A stretch of DNA of 64,000 nucleotides from Prochlorococcus sp. AG-402-P18 (GTDB lineage Bacteria > Cyanobacteriota > Cyanobacteriia > PCC-6307 > Cyanobiaceae). Every line of letters begins with the position of its first letter. Position 1 is the first letter of the stretch. Location: positions 124,001 to 188,000 of the forward strand of contig QCJC01000001.1 in assembly GCA_003216275.1 (NCBI GenBank). The letters are read 5' to 3'. This document shows, piece by piece, positions 53,260-63,420 of this stretch. The position numbers and the translations under genes are program-made. The notes under the pieces are model-generated. The model was not told the DNA's origin. It did no database searches and was given only the letters and a program-made list of their open reading frames with translations.

Positions 53260-55778
53260 TAATCAATGAGCCCCCTGTGATTCTTAAAGGTGAAGCAGAT
53301 GAATTAACAGTATGGATTAGATCTTTACAACAAGCATTAACAGTCGAAGTTGATCATGGGTTTAGGAATATACAAGGAAGAACAAATAAATTTTCTTCTT
53401 TCGTGAGTAGTTACTTATTGAATTACCCTTCTTTACTTATTCCTGAAAATGAACAGCAAAAACTACAGAAATTAGCCTTGTGTTTTGAGCAATATCCCGA
53501 TATGTCTACCGAAATTAGACGTAGAACAATTGTAAAGACAAGACAATATCTACATGGCTTTTATAAATATGGTGAAGGTGCAGAGACAAGAGCAACATCA
53601 AGTCTGAAAATAAGAAGATCAAATGACTTTAATTCTAATGTATATAAAAAAGTGTCATCAATAGATTCTTTAAGTTTAGATAGTTCGATTGAAAATGTTA
53701 AAGGTGTTGGTTCGAAACAGGCTGCGAGATTATCGGGGATGGGGCTTATTTTAATTCGTGATCTGATTAATTATTTTCCTCGTGATTATGTCGATTACAC
53801 CGCATTGAAAACTATAGATAAAACTCAAGCAGGGCAAAATGTGACTATTATCGGAAAAATAAGACGATGTAGTTCATTTAAAAGCCCAAAAAATCAAAAT
53901 CTCTCAATCCTTGAGTTGTTTATCAAAGATAAGACAGGAGTGATGAAATTAACCAGATTTTTCGCAGGTCGTCGCAATAGTAGTTTTGCATATGTGAAAT
54001 CGCAGCAAAATTTATATCCCGTAGGCTCAACAGTAGCGGTAAGTGGTTTAGTTAAAGAAAGTAAATATGGTAAATCAATTAATGATCCTCTAATAGAAAT
54101 TATTGACAGTCCTAATAGCTATTTAAAATCAAAGACAATAGGACAAATATTTCCTATTTACTCATTAACTGAAGGAATTACTGCGGATAAATTTAGAGAT
54201 CTAATGCTATCGATTCTTTATTTAACATCTAACTTTAAAGAATCAATCCCTCCAGATACGCTAAAAAGATTAGACTTACCTGGCAAGCAACAGGCGCTAT
54301 CTCATATTCATAATCCTGATAATTCAAAGCAATTGTCTAAAGCAAAAAGAAGAATAGTTTTTGAAGAGTTTTTATTGCTTCAGCTAAGTCTCTTGCTAAG
54401 ACGTGATCAACAAAAGAAATGTGATTCTCCTCTATTACATATTGAATCAAATAGTAATAGTTTAGTGGCAAAGTTTTTAAATATGCTTCCTTTCTCTCTG
54501 ACAAATGCTCAAAAAAGAGTTTTAAAAGAAATTGAGTCAGATATAGTCAAAGCCGAGCCCATGTCTAGATTATTACAAGGTGATGTTGGCAGTGGAAAAA
54601 CAGTTATCGCAATTGCTGCTCTCTTAACTGCTGTTCAATCGGGTTGGCAGGGAGCTTTCATGGCTCCAACAGAGGTGCTTGCTTCTCAACATTTTCAGAC
54701 CTTAGGTAAATGGGTTCCCCTTCTTGACCTTAATATCGATTTATTGACTGGTTCTACTCCTAAGTCTCGGCGGAAACAAATTCTTACTGATTTAATAAAT
54801 GGATCTACAAAAATCCTTGTAGGTACTCATGCTTTATTTGAGGATCCTGTTGTATTCGAAAGACTTGGACTAGTAGTTGTAGATGAACAACATCGTTTCG
54901 GCGTAAAGCAGAGGAATAGACTTTTGAATAAAGGTTTGCAACCTCATCTCCTTACTATGACAGCAACTCCCATCCCAAGAACTTTGGCACTTACTTTGCA
55001 TGGTGATCTTGATGTTAGTCAATTGGATGAGCTTCCTCCAGGTAGAACGCCTATAATTACTAAACTCATCTCCTCCAAAGATAAGAATTATGCATATGAT
55101 TTGATAAGAAGTGAGATCAAGAAAGGACATCAAATTTATGTAGTCTTACCTTTGATCGAGGAATCTGAAAAACTCGAACTTAGTTCTGCTGTAGATGTTC
55201 ATCATAATATGTCTACTAATATCTTCTCTGATTTTACAGTTGAATTACTTCACGGCAAAATGAAAAGTAATGAGAAGAAAGAGGTTATACAGAATTTTGT
55301 TGAGAAGAAAAGTGACATACTAGTCTCAACAACTGTAATAGAGGTTGGTGTTGATGTTCAAAATGCGAGTGTGATGCTTATAGAGAATGCCGACCGTTTT
55401 GGCCTGGCTCAATTGCATCAATTAAGGGGGCGCGTGGGCAGAGGAGCCTCTAAATCTTATTGTCTTTTAGGTTATGAAAGTACCAATAAACTATCTAGAC
55501 AAAGATTAGAAGTATTGCTCAATTCTAATGATGGGTTTGAAATTTCTGAGATTGATTTACGTTTTCGAGGACCTGGTCAGGTACTAGGGACAAGGCAATC
55601 AGGGTTACCTGACTTTGCTCTTGCATCATTAGTTGATGATGCTGAGATTCTAGATTTAGCAAGGCAAGAAGCTCGTAATATTTTAGACTTGGATCCTCTA
55701 CTTATCAGAAATTCCGAACTTCGTAAATCAATTAAAGATCAATGGAAAAAACTTAGAATTGCTAATAAATTAAATTAA
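53232..55778 (+). CDS. recG: ATP-dependent DNA helicase RecG
   Basis: Branch-migration helicase that restores stalled forks. N-terminal ~150 residues are an extension before the wedge/OB domain (VKGVGSKQAARLSGMGLI then IGKIRRC). Helicase motifs: Walker A GDVGSGKTV, DEQH in VVDEQHRFGVKQR, TMTATPIPRTLAL, and the C-terminal ALLHG-like LLHGKMKSNEKK, STTVIEVGVDV and HQLRGRVGRG. Length 848 is longer than E. coli RecG (about 690), mainly from the N-terminal extension, common in cyanobacteria. Confidence 0.95.
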   Translation: MVEGYDQDLIINEPPVILKGEADELTVWIRSLQQALTVEVDHGFRNIQGRTNKFSSFVSSYLLNYPSLLIPENEQQKLQKLALCFEQYPDMSTEIRRRTIVKTRQYLHGFYKYGEGAETRATSSLKIRRSNDFNSNVYKKVSSIDSLSLDSSIENVKGVGSKQAARLSGMGLILIRDLINYFPRDYVDYTALKTIDKTQAGQNVTIIGKIRRCSSFKSPKNQNLSILELFIKDKTGVMKLTRFFAGRRNSSFAYVKSQQNLYPVGSTVAVSGLVKESKYGKSINDPLIEIIDSPNSYLKSKTIGQIFPIYSLTEGITADKFRDLMLSILYLTSNFKESIPPDTLKRLDLPGKQQALSHIHNPDNSKQLSKAKRRIVFEEFLLLQLSLLLRRDQQKKCDSPLLHIESNSNSLVAKFLNMLPFSLTNAQKRVLKEIESDIVKAEPMSRLLQGDVGSGKTVIAIAALLTAVQSGWQGAFMAPTEVLASQHFQTLGKWVPLLDLNIDLLTGSTPKSRRKQILTDLINGSTKILVGTHALFEDPVVFERLGLVVVDEQHRFGVKQRNRLLNKGLQPHLLTMTATPIPRTLALTLHGDLDVSQLDELPPGRTPIITKLISSKDKNYAYDLIRSEIKKGHQIYVVLPLIEESEKLELSSAVDVHHNMSTNIFSDFTVELLHGKMKSNEKKEVIQNFVEKKSDILVSTTVIEVGVDVQNASVMLIENADRFGLAQLHQLRGRVGRGASKSYCLLGYESTNKLSRQRLEVLLNSNDGFEISEIDLRFRGPGQVLGTRQSGLPDFALASLVDDAEILDLARQEARNILDLDPLLIRNSELRKSIKDQWKKLRIANKLN

Positions 55779-55881
55779 GCTTTTTAATATATATGAACAT
55801 TGAACTACATTCTTTTACGGATATAATTAAGTATGGATAATGTTGTTCAATTAAAACTGTTACTAATATTTTTTATTACTA

Positions 55882-56637
55882 ATGAAATTTAAGCTCTGGA
55901 ATAAAAAAAAAATAATTGAATGTCATGAGCCTTTAATTCCGATCCCAAAATCTTTATTTAGATTGACTCCTCACCCTTATATGTCTTTAGGTGCACCATA
56001 TCCTAATGGAGTAGATCCATGGGTACTTCGAAAAAGTGTTGTAAATAGATTGCTTAAAGCTCAGGCATATCTAACTGAAAATAATTCTTCTCTTCAATTG
56101 GCTTTGTTTGATGCATGGAGGCCTATTTCTGTTCAAAAATTCATGATTAATTATGCTGTCCAAGAAACTTGTAAGTCTAGAGGGATTGATATTAATGATT
56201 CTTCTTTGACTGAAAGCATCAGCCAAGTAGTTGATGATGTTTGTCGGTTCTGGGCCAAACCATCATCTAATCCAGGAAAACCTCCTCCTCATTCTACTGG
56301 TGCTGCGATTGATTTAACACTTGCAGATATGAATGGCACACAGTTAGATCTTGGTGGGGAAATAGATTTTATTGGTGATATTTCTAGACCTGATTTTTAT
56401 AAGACACTTTCTTTAAGTAGGCCTAAATCTAAATATCATGTTTTCCATTCAAGAAGATTATTGTTGATGTCAGTTATGATTAAGGCAGGGTTTGTTCAAC
56501 ATCCAAATGAGTGGTGGCATTTTAGTTATGGGGATCAATTATGGAGTTGGACAAATAATCACAGCGAAGCAGTTTATGGAGCTACATCCGAAGTAAGTAA
56601 TGACAATACATTTTCATTGCCAAGTCTAGTTACATGA
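55882..56637 (+). CDS. D-alanyl-D-alanine dipeptidase, M15D (VanX) family
   Basis: Zinc peptidase that cleaves D-Ala-D-Ala. LFDAWRPISVQKF (substrate Arg), HSTGAAIDLTLAD (His and Asp zinc ligands) and EWWHFSYGDQ (Glu base, His zinc ligand) are all in place. Length 251 is longer than VanX because of a front loop. Cytosolic or periplasmic location unclear, no signal seen. Its last 64 bases overlap the convergent sulfite reductase gene. Confidence 0.9.
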   Translation: MKFKLWNKKKIIECHEPLIPIPKSLFRLTPHPYMSLGAPYPNGVDPWVLRKSVVNRLLKAQAYLTENNSSLQLALFDAWRPISVQKFMINYAVQETCKSRGIDINDSSLTESISQVVDDVCRFWAKPSSNPGKPPPHSTGAAIDLTLADMNGTQLDLGGEIDFIGDISRPDFYKTLSLSRPKSKYHVFHSRRLLLMSVMIKAGFVQHPNEWWHFSYGDQLWSWTNNHSEAVYGATSEVSNDNTFSLPSLVT

Positions 56638-58754
56638 TCCCCAAGGCTTGAGGCTTTACCTGAATTTTTCCAATTTAGAAATAAAGGCCTTAAAGTTTTT
56701 TCTAAATCATTGATTGACATTTTTTGCAGATATGGTGTAGCTAATCTTTTTAAATCAGGACTCCCCCCAAGCCATAATTGATATTGCTTAAGACCACTAC
56801 CAACAAGAGCTAATTCTGCCATATAAGGACGAGCGCATCCGTTTGGGCATCCTGTTACTCTTATTATAATTGACTTTTCAATCTTGAGCTCTTTAAGTTG
56901 ATTGTTTATTCGGTCTAAAAGTTCTGGTAAAAATCGCTCTGCTTCTGTCATCGCAAGCCCACATAATGGAAGTGCTGGACATGCCATTGCGTACCTTGCT
57001 AGTGGTTCTGGATTGCCAGGGTCTGTAAAACCCATATTGGCTAATTCTTCATTAACACTGTTTTTTTGGTAGTTGCCAATATTGCACAACAATAGATCTT
57101 GGTTGGGAGTTAAACGTACATCTAATGCATATCTTTCAACAATATTTCTAAGATCTTTTTTGACTTTCCCCTGAAGCCTGCCAGACAATAGAGGTAGACC
57201 GACAAACCATAGCCCTTTAGATTGCCTATGCCAGCCTAAATAATCTTCTAGTTTTGTTTCCCCCTCATACCTCAGCTTGTGTATCTTTTTCGTGAAATAT
57301 TTTGTTGTTAGTTGTTTCTTAAACCAATCTACACCCATATCATTCAAGACGTATTTTAATCTAGAGTGTCTTCTGATTTTTCTGTCTCCATAATCTCTTT
57401 GAAGTGCAAGTATTGATTGAACAAGCTCTAATATATTTTTCCCTTCTACAAATCCAATTGGGTCGGCAATTCTTGCGAATGTAGTATCCAAGTTATGTGT
57501 TCTACCCATACCTCCGCCAACATAGACATTACATCCCTGTAATTCTCCTTCTTTATTTGTAAAAGTAACTAATCCTATGTCATGAGTAAGAATATCAACA
57601 GAGTTATCACCAGGAACTGTTGTGGCGCATTTAAATTTTCGTGGTAAATAGGTTGAACCATATAAAGGTTCGTTTTTATCTCCGCTAAAAATACCTTTCT
57701 CTAATTGTTTCTTGCGACTTCTCTGGACTTCAGAAGAAGGCTTAATTGCATACTTGAGTTCACCATCAACCCATAAATCTAGGTATGTCTTTTCTGCTTC
57801 TTTAGGTGACAATACATCTGCTATTTCCTTGGCTAATTTTCTGGCAGCAGGGTAAGAACCTTTTGTATATGGCGCTGCTGGAGCCATAACATTTCTGTTG
57901 ATATCTCCACATGCTGCAAGAGTTGATCCCATGGATTTGACTATGGTTCCAATTACTTTTTTTAGACTCTCTTTCTTTATTCCATGCATTTGAAAGCATT
58001 GACGGGTAGTCGCTCTGAGAGTCTGATTCCCAAGTTGATCAGAGAGATCATCTAATGCAATAAATAGTGGACCTGGGACTAAACCAGCAGGATTCCTAAG
58101 CCTAAGCATCATTTGCCAATCCTTGCCTATTCCGCCTCTCTTTCTATGTTCTCGATCATCTTGTTGATAACTGCCATGAAATTTCAAAAGTTGAACTGCA
58201 TCATTTGTAAAATGATCACTTTCATTAAATAATTCACTTTGAAGAGGTTCCTTTAAATAGTTACTGTCGGCTTTGAATTGTTCAAATTTGGCTCGAGGTG
58301 AATTATTAGCTATGCAAGGTGAAGGAATTTTCTTTTCTATAGCTTCTTCACTTGTGATTTCTTTTTCTTCGAAATTTAGTAGAGCCTCTATAGCTGCATT
58401 ACTAAATCCGGCATTTTTTAAATCTTTTTCAATGTTTTTGGATGATTGATTTGAAGAAGTATTACTGGAAATTTCTTCAACTTTCAATCCATTAGGTAAG
58501 GAGCTATTGATTTTTTTTATCTCTTCTTCTCTTAGCTTTTCATCAAATTTTTGCTTAATAGCGAATTCTGCTGAACTTATGTTTTCCTCGGCCTCTTTCT
58601 TTGTGTTCCCTATCTTTTTCACAACATCACATGTTCCTAAAGCGTCCCTTAATTTTCCTCTTGGCACTGCAACTCTGAGGTAAAATCCAGACCTTCCAGG
58701 TATTTTTATGATCTTAGGCAAATGGTACCTACAGCGGTACCTACACTGTATCAT
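56574..58754 (-). CDS. sir: Ferredoxin-sulfite reductase with integrase-like N-terminal extension
   Basis: Reduces sulfite to sulfide with ferredoxin, sirohaem and a 4Fe-4S cluster. The enzyme homology starts near residue 154 (KFEQFKADSNYL) and runs 573 residues, the normal length. Cluster cysteines lie in CPALPLC and CPNGC; RATTRQCFQMHGI and GCNVYVGGGMGRTH are also conserved. The first ~75 residues (CRYRCRYHLPKIIKI, GFYLRVAVPRGKLRDALG, VVKKIGNTKKEAEE) look like the N-terminal domain of tyrosine recombinases, followed by a ~75-residue linker. A TTG at residue 90 is the only internal alternative start before the enzyme. Extension function unknown. Confidence 0.9.
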   Translation of the reverse strand: MIQCRYRCRYHLPKIIKIPGRSGFYLRVAVPRGKLRDALGTCDVVKKIGNTKKEAEENISSAEFAIKQKFDEKLREEEIKKINSSLPNGLKVEEISSNTSSNQSSKNIEKDLKNAGFSNAAIEALLNFEEKEITSEEAIEKKIPSPCIANNSPRAKFEQFKADSNYLKEPLQSELFNESDHFTNDAVQLLKFHGSYQQDDREHRKRGGIGKDWQMMLRLRNPAGLVPGPLFIALDDLSDQLGNQTLRATTRQCFQMHGIKKESLKKVIGTIVKSMGSTLAACGDINRNVMAPAAPYTKGSYPAARKLAKEIADVLSPKEAEKTYLDLWVDGELKYAIKPSSEVQRSRKKQLEKGIFSGDKNEPLYGSTYLPRKFKCATTVPGDNSVDILTHDIGLVTFTNKEGELQGCNVYVGGGMGRTHNLDTTFARIADPIGFVEGKNILELVQSILALQRDYGDRKIRRHSRLKYVLNDMGVDWFKKQLTTKYFTKKIHKLRYEGETKLEDYLGWHRQSKGLWFVGLPLLSGRLQGKVKKDLRNIVERYALDVRLTPNQDLLLCNIGNYQKNSVNEELANMGFTDPGNPEPLARYAMACPALPLCGLAMTEAERFLPELLDRINNQLKELKIEKSIIIRVTGCPNGCARPYMAELALVGSGLKQYQLWLGGSPDLKRLATPYLQKMSINDLEKTLRPLFLNWKNSGKASSLGDHVTRLGNENVLSLLTSDVAP

Positions 58755-58919
58755 TCTTCCTGCTGATTGGTGACTAATTGTTCTAATGAAATGATGAGTT
58801 ATTAAAACGAACTGATTGGATGTACGTTATGTTGTCGGTTTTATTTTTTTTTAGTACACAGAATGTAGAAGTTATTCAAAATTAGATCTAATCTTTAAAA
58901 GAACATAAGATTAAATTTT

Positions 58920-61082
58920 TTGTCTACTTACCTTTTAGAAATTGGCACTGAGGAACTTCCAGCAGATTTAGCTGAATCAGTGATTTCTCAACTTGAGTTA
59001 AACGTAAGAAATGATTTGAATTCTTCTCAAATTAAATTTTGTGATATTAAGGTTACTACTACTCCTAGGAGGATTGCATTACTGATTGAAGGAATTGCTT
59101 CTTGCTCTGAAGATAATATTGAGGAACGAAAGGGACCCCCTGTTTCTGAAGCCTTCAATGAAGGAAAACCGACAAAAGCAGCAATCGGTTTCGCTAATAG
59201 GTATGAGATTCCTCCTGAAGAGTTAGAGATTCGAAAAACGAAAAAGGGAGAATTCGTTTTCGCTAAATTAATTGAGAAAGGTAAACCAGTCGAAAGTTTG
59301 TTGACTGAACTTTTACCTTATTGGATTAGTAAGATTCAAGGGCGAAGATTCATGAGATGGGGGAAAGGTGAATTCCGTTTCTCTAGGCCTATACGTTGGA
59401 TCGTTTCTTTACTTGATTCGGAAATTGTGCCTTTTGAAATTAATGGATGTGACCCTGTAGTTGAAATTGGAAATATCTCAAGACCTCACAGATTGTATGG
59501 ATCAGAATTTCAAATAAACGAAGCGAATACTTATCTTGAACAATTGAGTGATTCTGGAGTTATCGTTGACAGACAGATTCGCATGTTACGTATTAAAGAT
59601 TTAGTTAGTAATCAGAATATAAATAATAAATTCAAACCTGACTTGTCTGATCAACTTCTAAATGAATTAACTGATTTAGTTGAGTCTCCTTTACTTATCA
59701 ATGGGACTTTTGATGAATCTTTTCTTGATTTACCCCCAGAGGTTCTTTCTACTGTCATGAAAGTCCATCAACGTTATATCCCTTTATTTAAAGAAAATAT
59801 CGAGATAGATCCACTATCACTTGATTCTAAAGACATTTTATTTCCATCTTTTTTATGTATTAGCAATGGATTACCCTCTTCTAAAGAAGCAATTATTTCA
59901 GGGAATGAAAAAGTTTTAAATGCCAGATTTTCTGATGCATCATATTTCATAAAATCTGATTTATTAATTAAGAGTTCTGATCGTATAAACTACCTTAAAA
60001 ATGTTACTTTTTCCGAAGGTTTAGGATCTTTATATGATCGTGTAAATCGTATAGAATGGCTCACTGAATTCCTTACAAATAAACTTGGATTTAATCAAGA
60101 ATGTATTAAAAAATCTATTAAGGTCGCACATTATTGCAAGCATGACTTGGCAAGTAATATGGTTGATGAATTTCCTGAGCTCCAGGGAATAATTGGATCT
60201 AAATACTTGCTTCATGAAGGGGAATCGAGAGATGTATGCCTTGGTGTTTTAGACCATTACAAACCTAAAGGATCTTCAGATTCCTTCCCATCAAATCATC
60301 TTGGTAACGCTGTTTCATTAGCTGAGCGTTTTGAAACGTTGTTTAGCATTTTTGGTAAGGGCGAAAGACCCACTGGATCATCTGATCCATATGCTTTAAG
60401 AAGAGCTGCAAATGGAATACTATTGATTTTGTGGAAGAATAATTGGAAGCTAGATCTTAATCAAATAATTAACGATTCACTTATTTACTGGTGCCAGCTT
60501 TTTCCTTCAATTAATATTGATATAAGTAGTCTTTCTTTTGAATTAAAGGAGTTTTTCCGTCAAAGAATTATTAGCTTATTAGAAGACAAAAATATTGATT
60601 TAGATATTATTCAATCAATTTCAGGAGATTCAATTTTAACAACAACATTATTAGATGATCCTACAGATGTGGATTTCCGTGCATCACTATTAATGGATAT
60701 GAGGCAAAAAAATACACTTATATCACTACAAGCAGTTGTAACTCGTGCATCGAAATTGGCAGCTAAAAGCTCTATCTCAAGCAATGAAATAGATCCAATT
60801 AATTTTGTTGATAAGTCCCTTTTTGAGAAAGATTGCGAAATGCAAATGTTTACTGTTCTAGAGAAATTAAAACCTTTGGCAATGAACTGTGATCGTGTTA
60901 AATACAAACTATTGGCAGATGGCCTAGCTTCAAGCGCTGATGTTTTATCTAATTTTTTTGATGGAGATGGCAGCGTTATGGTTATGACCGACAATATTCA
61001 TTTAAGAGATAATAGAATTAACTTACTATCTATCTTAAGGAATCAATCTTTAAAAATTGCAGATTTCAGTAAACTTTGTTAA
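58920..61082 (+). CDS. glyS: Glycyl-tRNA synthetase beta subunit
   Basis: Beta subunit of the bacterial heterotetrameric GlyRS. Start TTG giving STYLLEIGTEELPADLAES, the family N-terminus. TTPRRIALLI, RRFMRWGKGEFRFSRPIRW and DPYALRRAANGILLIL are diagnostic. Length 720 is normal. Divergent from sir across 165 bases. The glyQ gene is elsewhere. Confidence 0.97.
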   Translation: MSTYLLEIGTEELPADLAESVISQLELNVRNDLNSSQIKFCDIKVTTTPRRIALLIEGIASCSEDNIEERKGPPVSEAFNEGKPTKAAIGFANRYEIPPEELEIRKTKKGEFVFAKLIEKGKPVESLLTELLPYWISKIQGRRFMRWGKGEFRFSRPIRWIVSLLDSEIVPFEINGCDPVVEIGNISRPHRLYGSEFQINEANTYLEQLSDSGVIVDRQIRMLRIKDLVSNQNINNKFKPDLSDQLLNELTDLVESPLLINGTFDESFLDLPPEVLSTVMKVHQRYIPLFKENIEIDPLSLDSKDILFPSFLCISNGLPSSKEAIISGNEKVLNARFSDASYFIKSDLLIKSSDRINYLKNVTFSEGLGSLYDRVNRIEWLTEFLTNKLGFNQECIKKSIKVAHYCKHDLASNMVDEFPELQGIIGSKYLLHEGESRDVCLGVLDHYKPKGSSDSFPSNHLGNAVSLAERFETLFSIFGKGERPTGSSDPYALRRAANGILLILWKNNWKLDLNQIINDSLIYWCQLFPSINIDISSLSFELKEFFRQRIISLLEDKNIDLDIIQSISGDSILTTTLLDDPTDVDFRASLLMDMRQKNTLISLQAVVTRASKLAAKSSISSNEIDPINFVDKSLFEKDCEMQMFTVLEKLKPLAMNCDRVKYKLLADGLASSADVLSNFFDGDGSVMVMTDNIHLRDNRINLLSILRNQSLKIADFSKLC

Positions 61083-61095
61083 ATAATTCCAAGAG

Positions 61096-62436
61096 TTAGC
61101 TTTTAGTTGCTTTTGCTTTTATACCACCTTTAATTGTACTTTCCGCTAACATTTTATTTACTTCTTTGTCATCTCTTACAGCACTCGGTACTGGTTTATA
61201 AGTGCTTGGTGCAAGTGCCTTTCCTCTTAAAACAGATCCAATTGTTAATAGAGTTAGCTTTAATTGTTGTAGCGGCTTCATCGCAACTACAGTTTTATAA
61301 AGATAACTATCAAAAGTTAGCCTCTGAACGTCCATATCACCGCACATTTCCACAAAAGCTTCTCTAGCTCCATCACTTGTATAGAAAATTCTTTGAAGAA
61401 TGTCTAAAACTGTATAAGTCGTTCCATATTTTTTATCCCATTTCTTTAAATATTTTTTTAGATCATTTTCTGTTGGTATTATCTCCCCATTTTGACTTGA
61501 TTCGACTATTTGCTCGGCACACATTCTTCCACTTTTGGCAGCAAAATATATCCCTTCTCCTGAGCTTTTGGTTACATATCCAGCTGCATCGCCTACTAAA
61601 GCCATTCTTCCTACAACTCTTCTTGGTCTTGGATGCTCAGGAATAGGATGAGCTTCTACTTTTATTACTTCTCCATTTACTAGTCTTTTCTTTGCTCTTT
61701 CTCTAACACCAATTTGGAGACTTTTTATCAAGCTACCGTTTTGTTTCATTGTTCCAGTTCCTGCTGCAACATGATCATATTTTGGAAAAACCCAGCCATA
61801 AAAATCTGGAGAGACATCAGTTCCTACATACATTTCGGCTCTGTCTTCATAATATTTCATCTCTTCTTTAGGAAGCTTTATTCGTTCTTGAATTGCTACT
61901 GCGTAGTTGTAGTCACCTGCATCCATTGCTTTAGCAACTCTGCTTGTAGCACCATCAGCTCCAACAATTAAATCCACTTCAAGTTGTTTGCCTTTCTCTT
62001 CTGATTTTTCATCTATTACCTGAGTGTAATGAAGTGTGTATGGCCCTTGTTTGTTTTTGCCTGTTTCTATTTTTGATACCAATCCGTTTACCAATGTTGC
62101 TCCTAATTCCGCGGCGCGATTTCTCATGAATGAATCCATTACTTCTCTTCTGAGCATTCCGATATACTCTTTATCACTTCCTGGATATATGTCATCTAAA
62201 ATAATATCTACTTCTCTATTTGAAGGAGATATCATTTTCATATTCCTGACTTTCCTATCTATGATTGATTCGGGAAGATCAAATTCAGAAACCATGCACA
62301 ATGGTATTGCTCCTCCACATGGCTTGGCATTGTCAAGCTTTCTCTCGAAAATCCAAGTTTTAATTCCTGCCTTGGCCAAAATTTCCGCGGCACATGATCC
62401 ACTTGGACCACCACCAATAACAGCAACTCTTAACAT
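61096..62436 (-). CDS. chlP: Geranylgeranyl diphosphate/chlorophyll reductase
   Basis: Reduces geranylgeranyl chains to phytyl for chlorophyll and tocopherol. FAD-binding RVAVIGGGPSGSCAAEILAKAG, substrate-side KPCGGAIPLCMVSEFDLPE, GADGATSRVAKAM and RRVVGRMALVGDAAGYVTKSSGEGIYFA are all present. Length 446 is normal. Convergent with glyS, 13 bases apart. Some picocyanobacterial ChlP leave part of the chain unreduced; not visible here. Confidence 0.97.
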   Translation of the reverse strand: MLRVAVIGGGPSGSCAAEILAKAGIKTWIFERKLDNAKPCGGAIPLCMVSEFDLPESIIDRKVRNMKMISPSNREVDIILDDIYPGSDKEYIGMLRREVMDSFMRNRAAELGATLVNGLVSKIETGKNKQGPYTLHYTQVIDEKSEEKGKQLEVDLIVGADGATSRVAKAMDAGDYNYAVAIQERIKLPKEEMKYYEDRAEMYVGTDVSPDFYGWVFPKYDHVAAGTGTMKQNGSLIKSLQIGVRERAKKRLVNGEVIKVEAHPIPEHPRPRRVVGRMALVGDAAGYVTKSSGEGIYFAAKSGRMCAEQIVESSQNGEIIPTENDLKKYLKKWDKKYGTTYTVLDILQRIFYTSDGAREAFVEMCGDMDVQRLTFDSYLYKTVVAMKPLQQLKLTLLTIGSVLRGKALAPSTYKPVPSAVRDDKEVNKMLAESTIKGGIKAKATKS

Positions 62437-62573
62437 CTTTGGATGAAAAATTTAGTTCTCTATATATAAAACTTACATCCTTAACTCATAGAAAGTATAA
62501 AGATTGGAGATACTCGTTACTATCGAAACATCATTTTTTTGAATTCCAATTGTTTTGACCATAAGTAGTTCGT

Positions 62574-63284
62574 ATGAATTATCAAGATGACATCCCACTG
62601 GCAAAAAGGATTAAATCCATTAAAACCATTACTACCAAAACTTTTTTACGCATAGCTCTTCTTTCACTTGGGCTTGGCGTAACATTAACTTTGCTTGCTA
62701 ATCAATCATTTTTAAGACAAACAAAATATTCCAATAATTCGAATATTTCTTCTGAAAAAAGTCAAAATAAAAGTTTGTTAGGCCATTTGCCTTATCCTGA
62801 GGCTCCAAATAACGAGTTAGTTCTCTTTTCCCCGGGTATTTACGTACATAAAGATATCTATGAAAATTTTAAAGAGATGCAATTTCGTGCGGCTCAAAAA
62901 GGGATTGCTCTTAAATTATTGAGTGGCTATAGATCAATTGATTTGCAAAGACAAATTTTTTATGAAAATAAATCTATTAGAAATCAAACAGCTGTTGAAA
63001 GATCAAGGGATTCAGCTCCACCTGGGTACTCTGAGCACAGCACTGGGTATGCAATAGATGTCGGGGATGGGGATTATCCAAATACTCATTTTGAAGTTGA
63101 ATTTGAACAAACACCTGCCTTTAAGTGGATGAAGAGGTTTGCGTCTAAATATCACTTTGTTCTTTCTTTCCCTCCTAACAATAAACAAGGAGTAACTTAT
63201 GAACCTTGGCATTGGCGATTTGAGGGTACTGTTAATGCTTTGAGAAAATTTGAAGCTGCTAATAAAATTACAAAATTCAAATAA
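62574..63284 (+). CDS. D-alanyl-D-alanine carboxypeptidase, M15B (VanY) family
   Basis: Envelope zinc carboxypeptidase. A single N-terminal membrane anchor (FLRIALLSLGLGVTLTLLAN) puts the rest outside the cytoplasm. LSGYRSIDLQRQIFY, HSTGYAIDVGDG (His, Asp ligands) and EPWHWRFEG (Glu base, His ligand) form the VanY site. Length 236. It differs from the VanX-type gene 6 kb away; both trim peptidoglycan D-Ala ends. Confidence 0.9.
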   Translation: MNYQDDIPLAKRIKSIKTITTKTFLRIALLSLGLGVTLTLLANQSFLRQTKYSNNSNISSEKSQNKSLLGHLPYPEAPNNELVLFSPGIYVHKDIYENFKEMQFRAAQKGIALKLLSGYRSIDLQRQIFYENKSIRNQTAVERSRDSAPPGYSEHSTGYAIDVGDGDYPNTHFEVEFEQTPAFKWMKRFASKYHFVLSFPPNNKQGVTYEPWHWRFEGTVNALRKFEAANKITKFK

Positions 63285-63420
63285 GTTGAACTTTCTAATT
63301 TTTTATTTATTCTGTTTGATTCGATATTATTATTGACCTTTCAAAACTGCTAAAAGATGTCATTGTGAGATATTCTTTATGTTTACATTAACCAAAAGAA
63401 TTTCTAAATTTTTTTAAATT

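Noticed and set aside
61134-62446. Several 77-136-codon frames on the plus strand within chlP
   Set aside because: Antisense shadows of chlP with low-quality, Phe/Leu-rich composition and no start signals.
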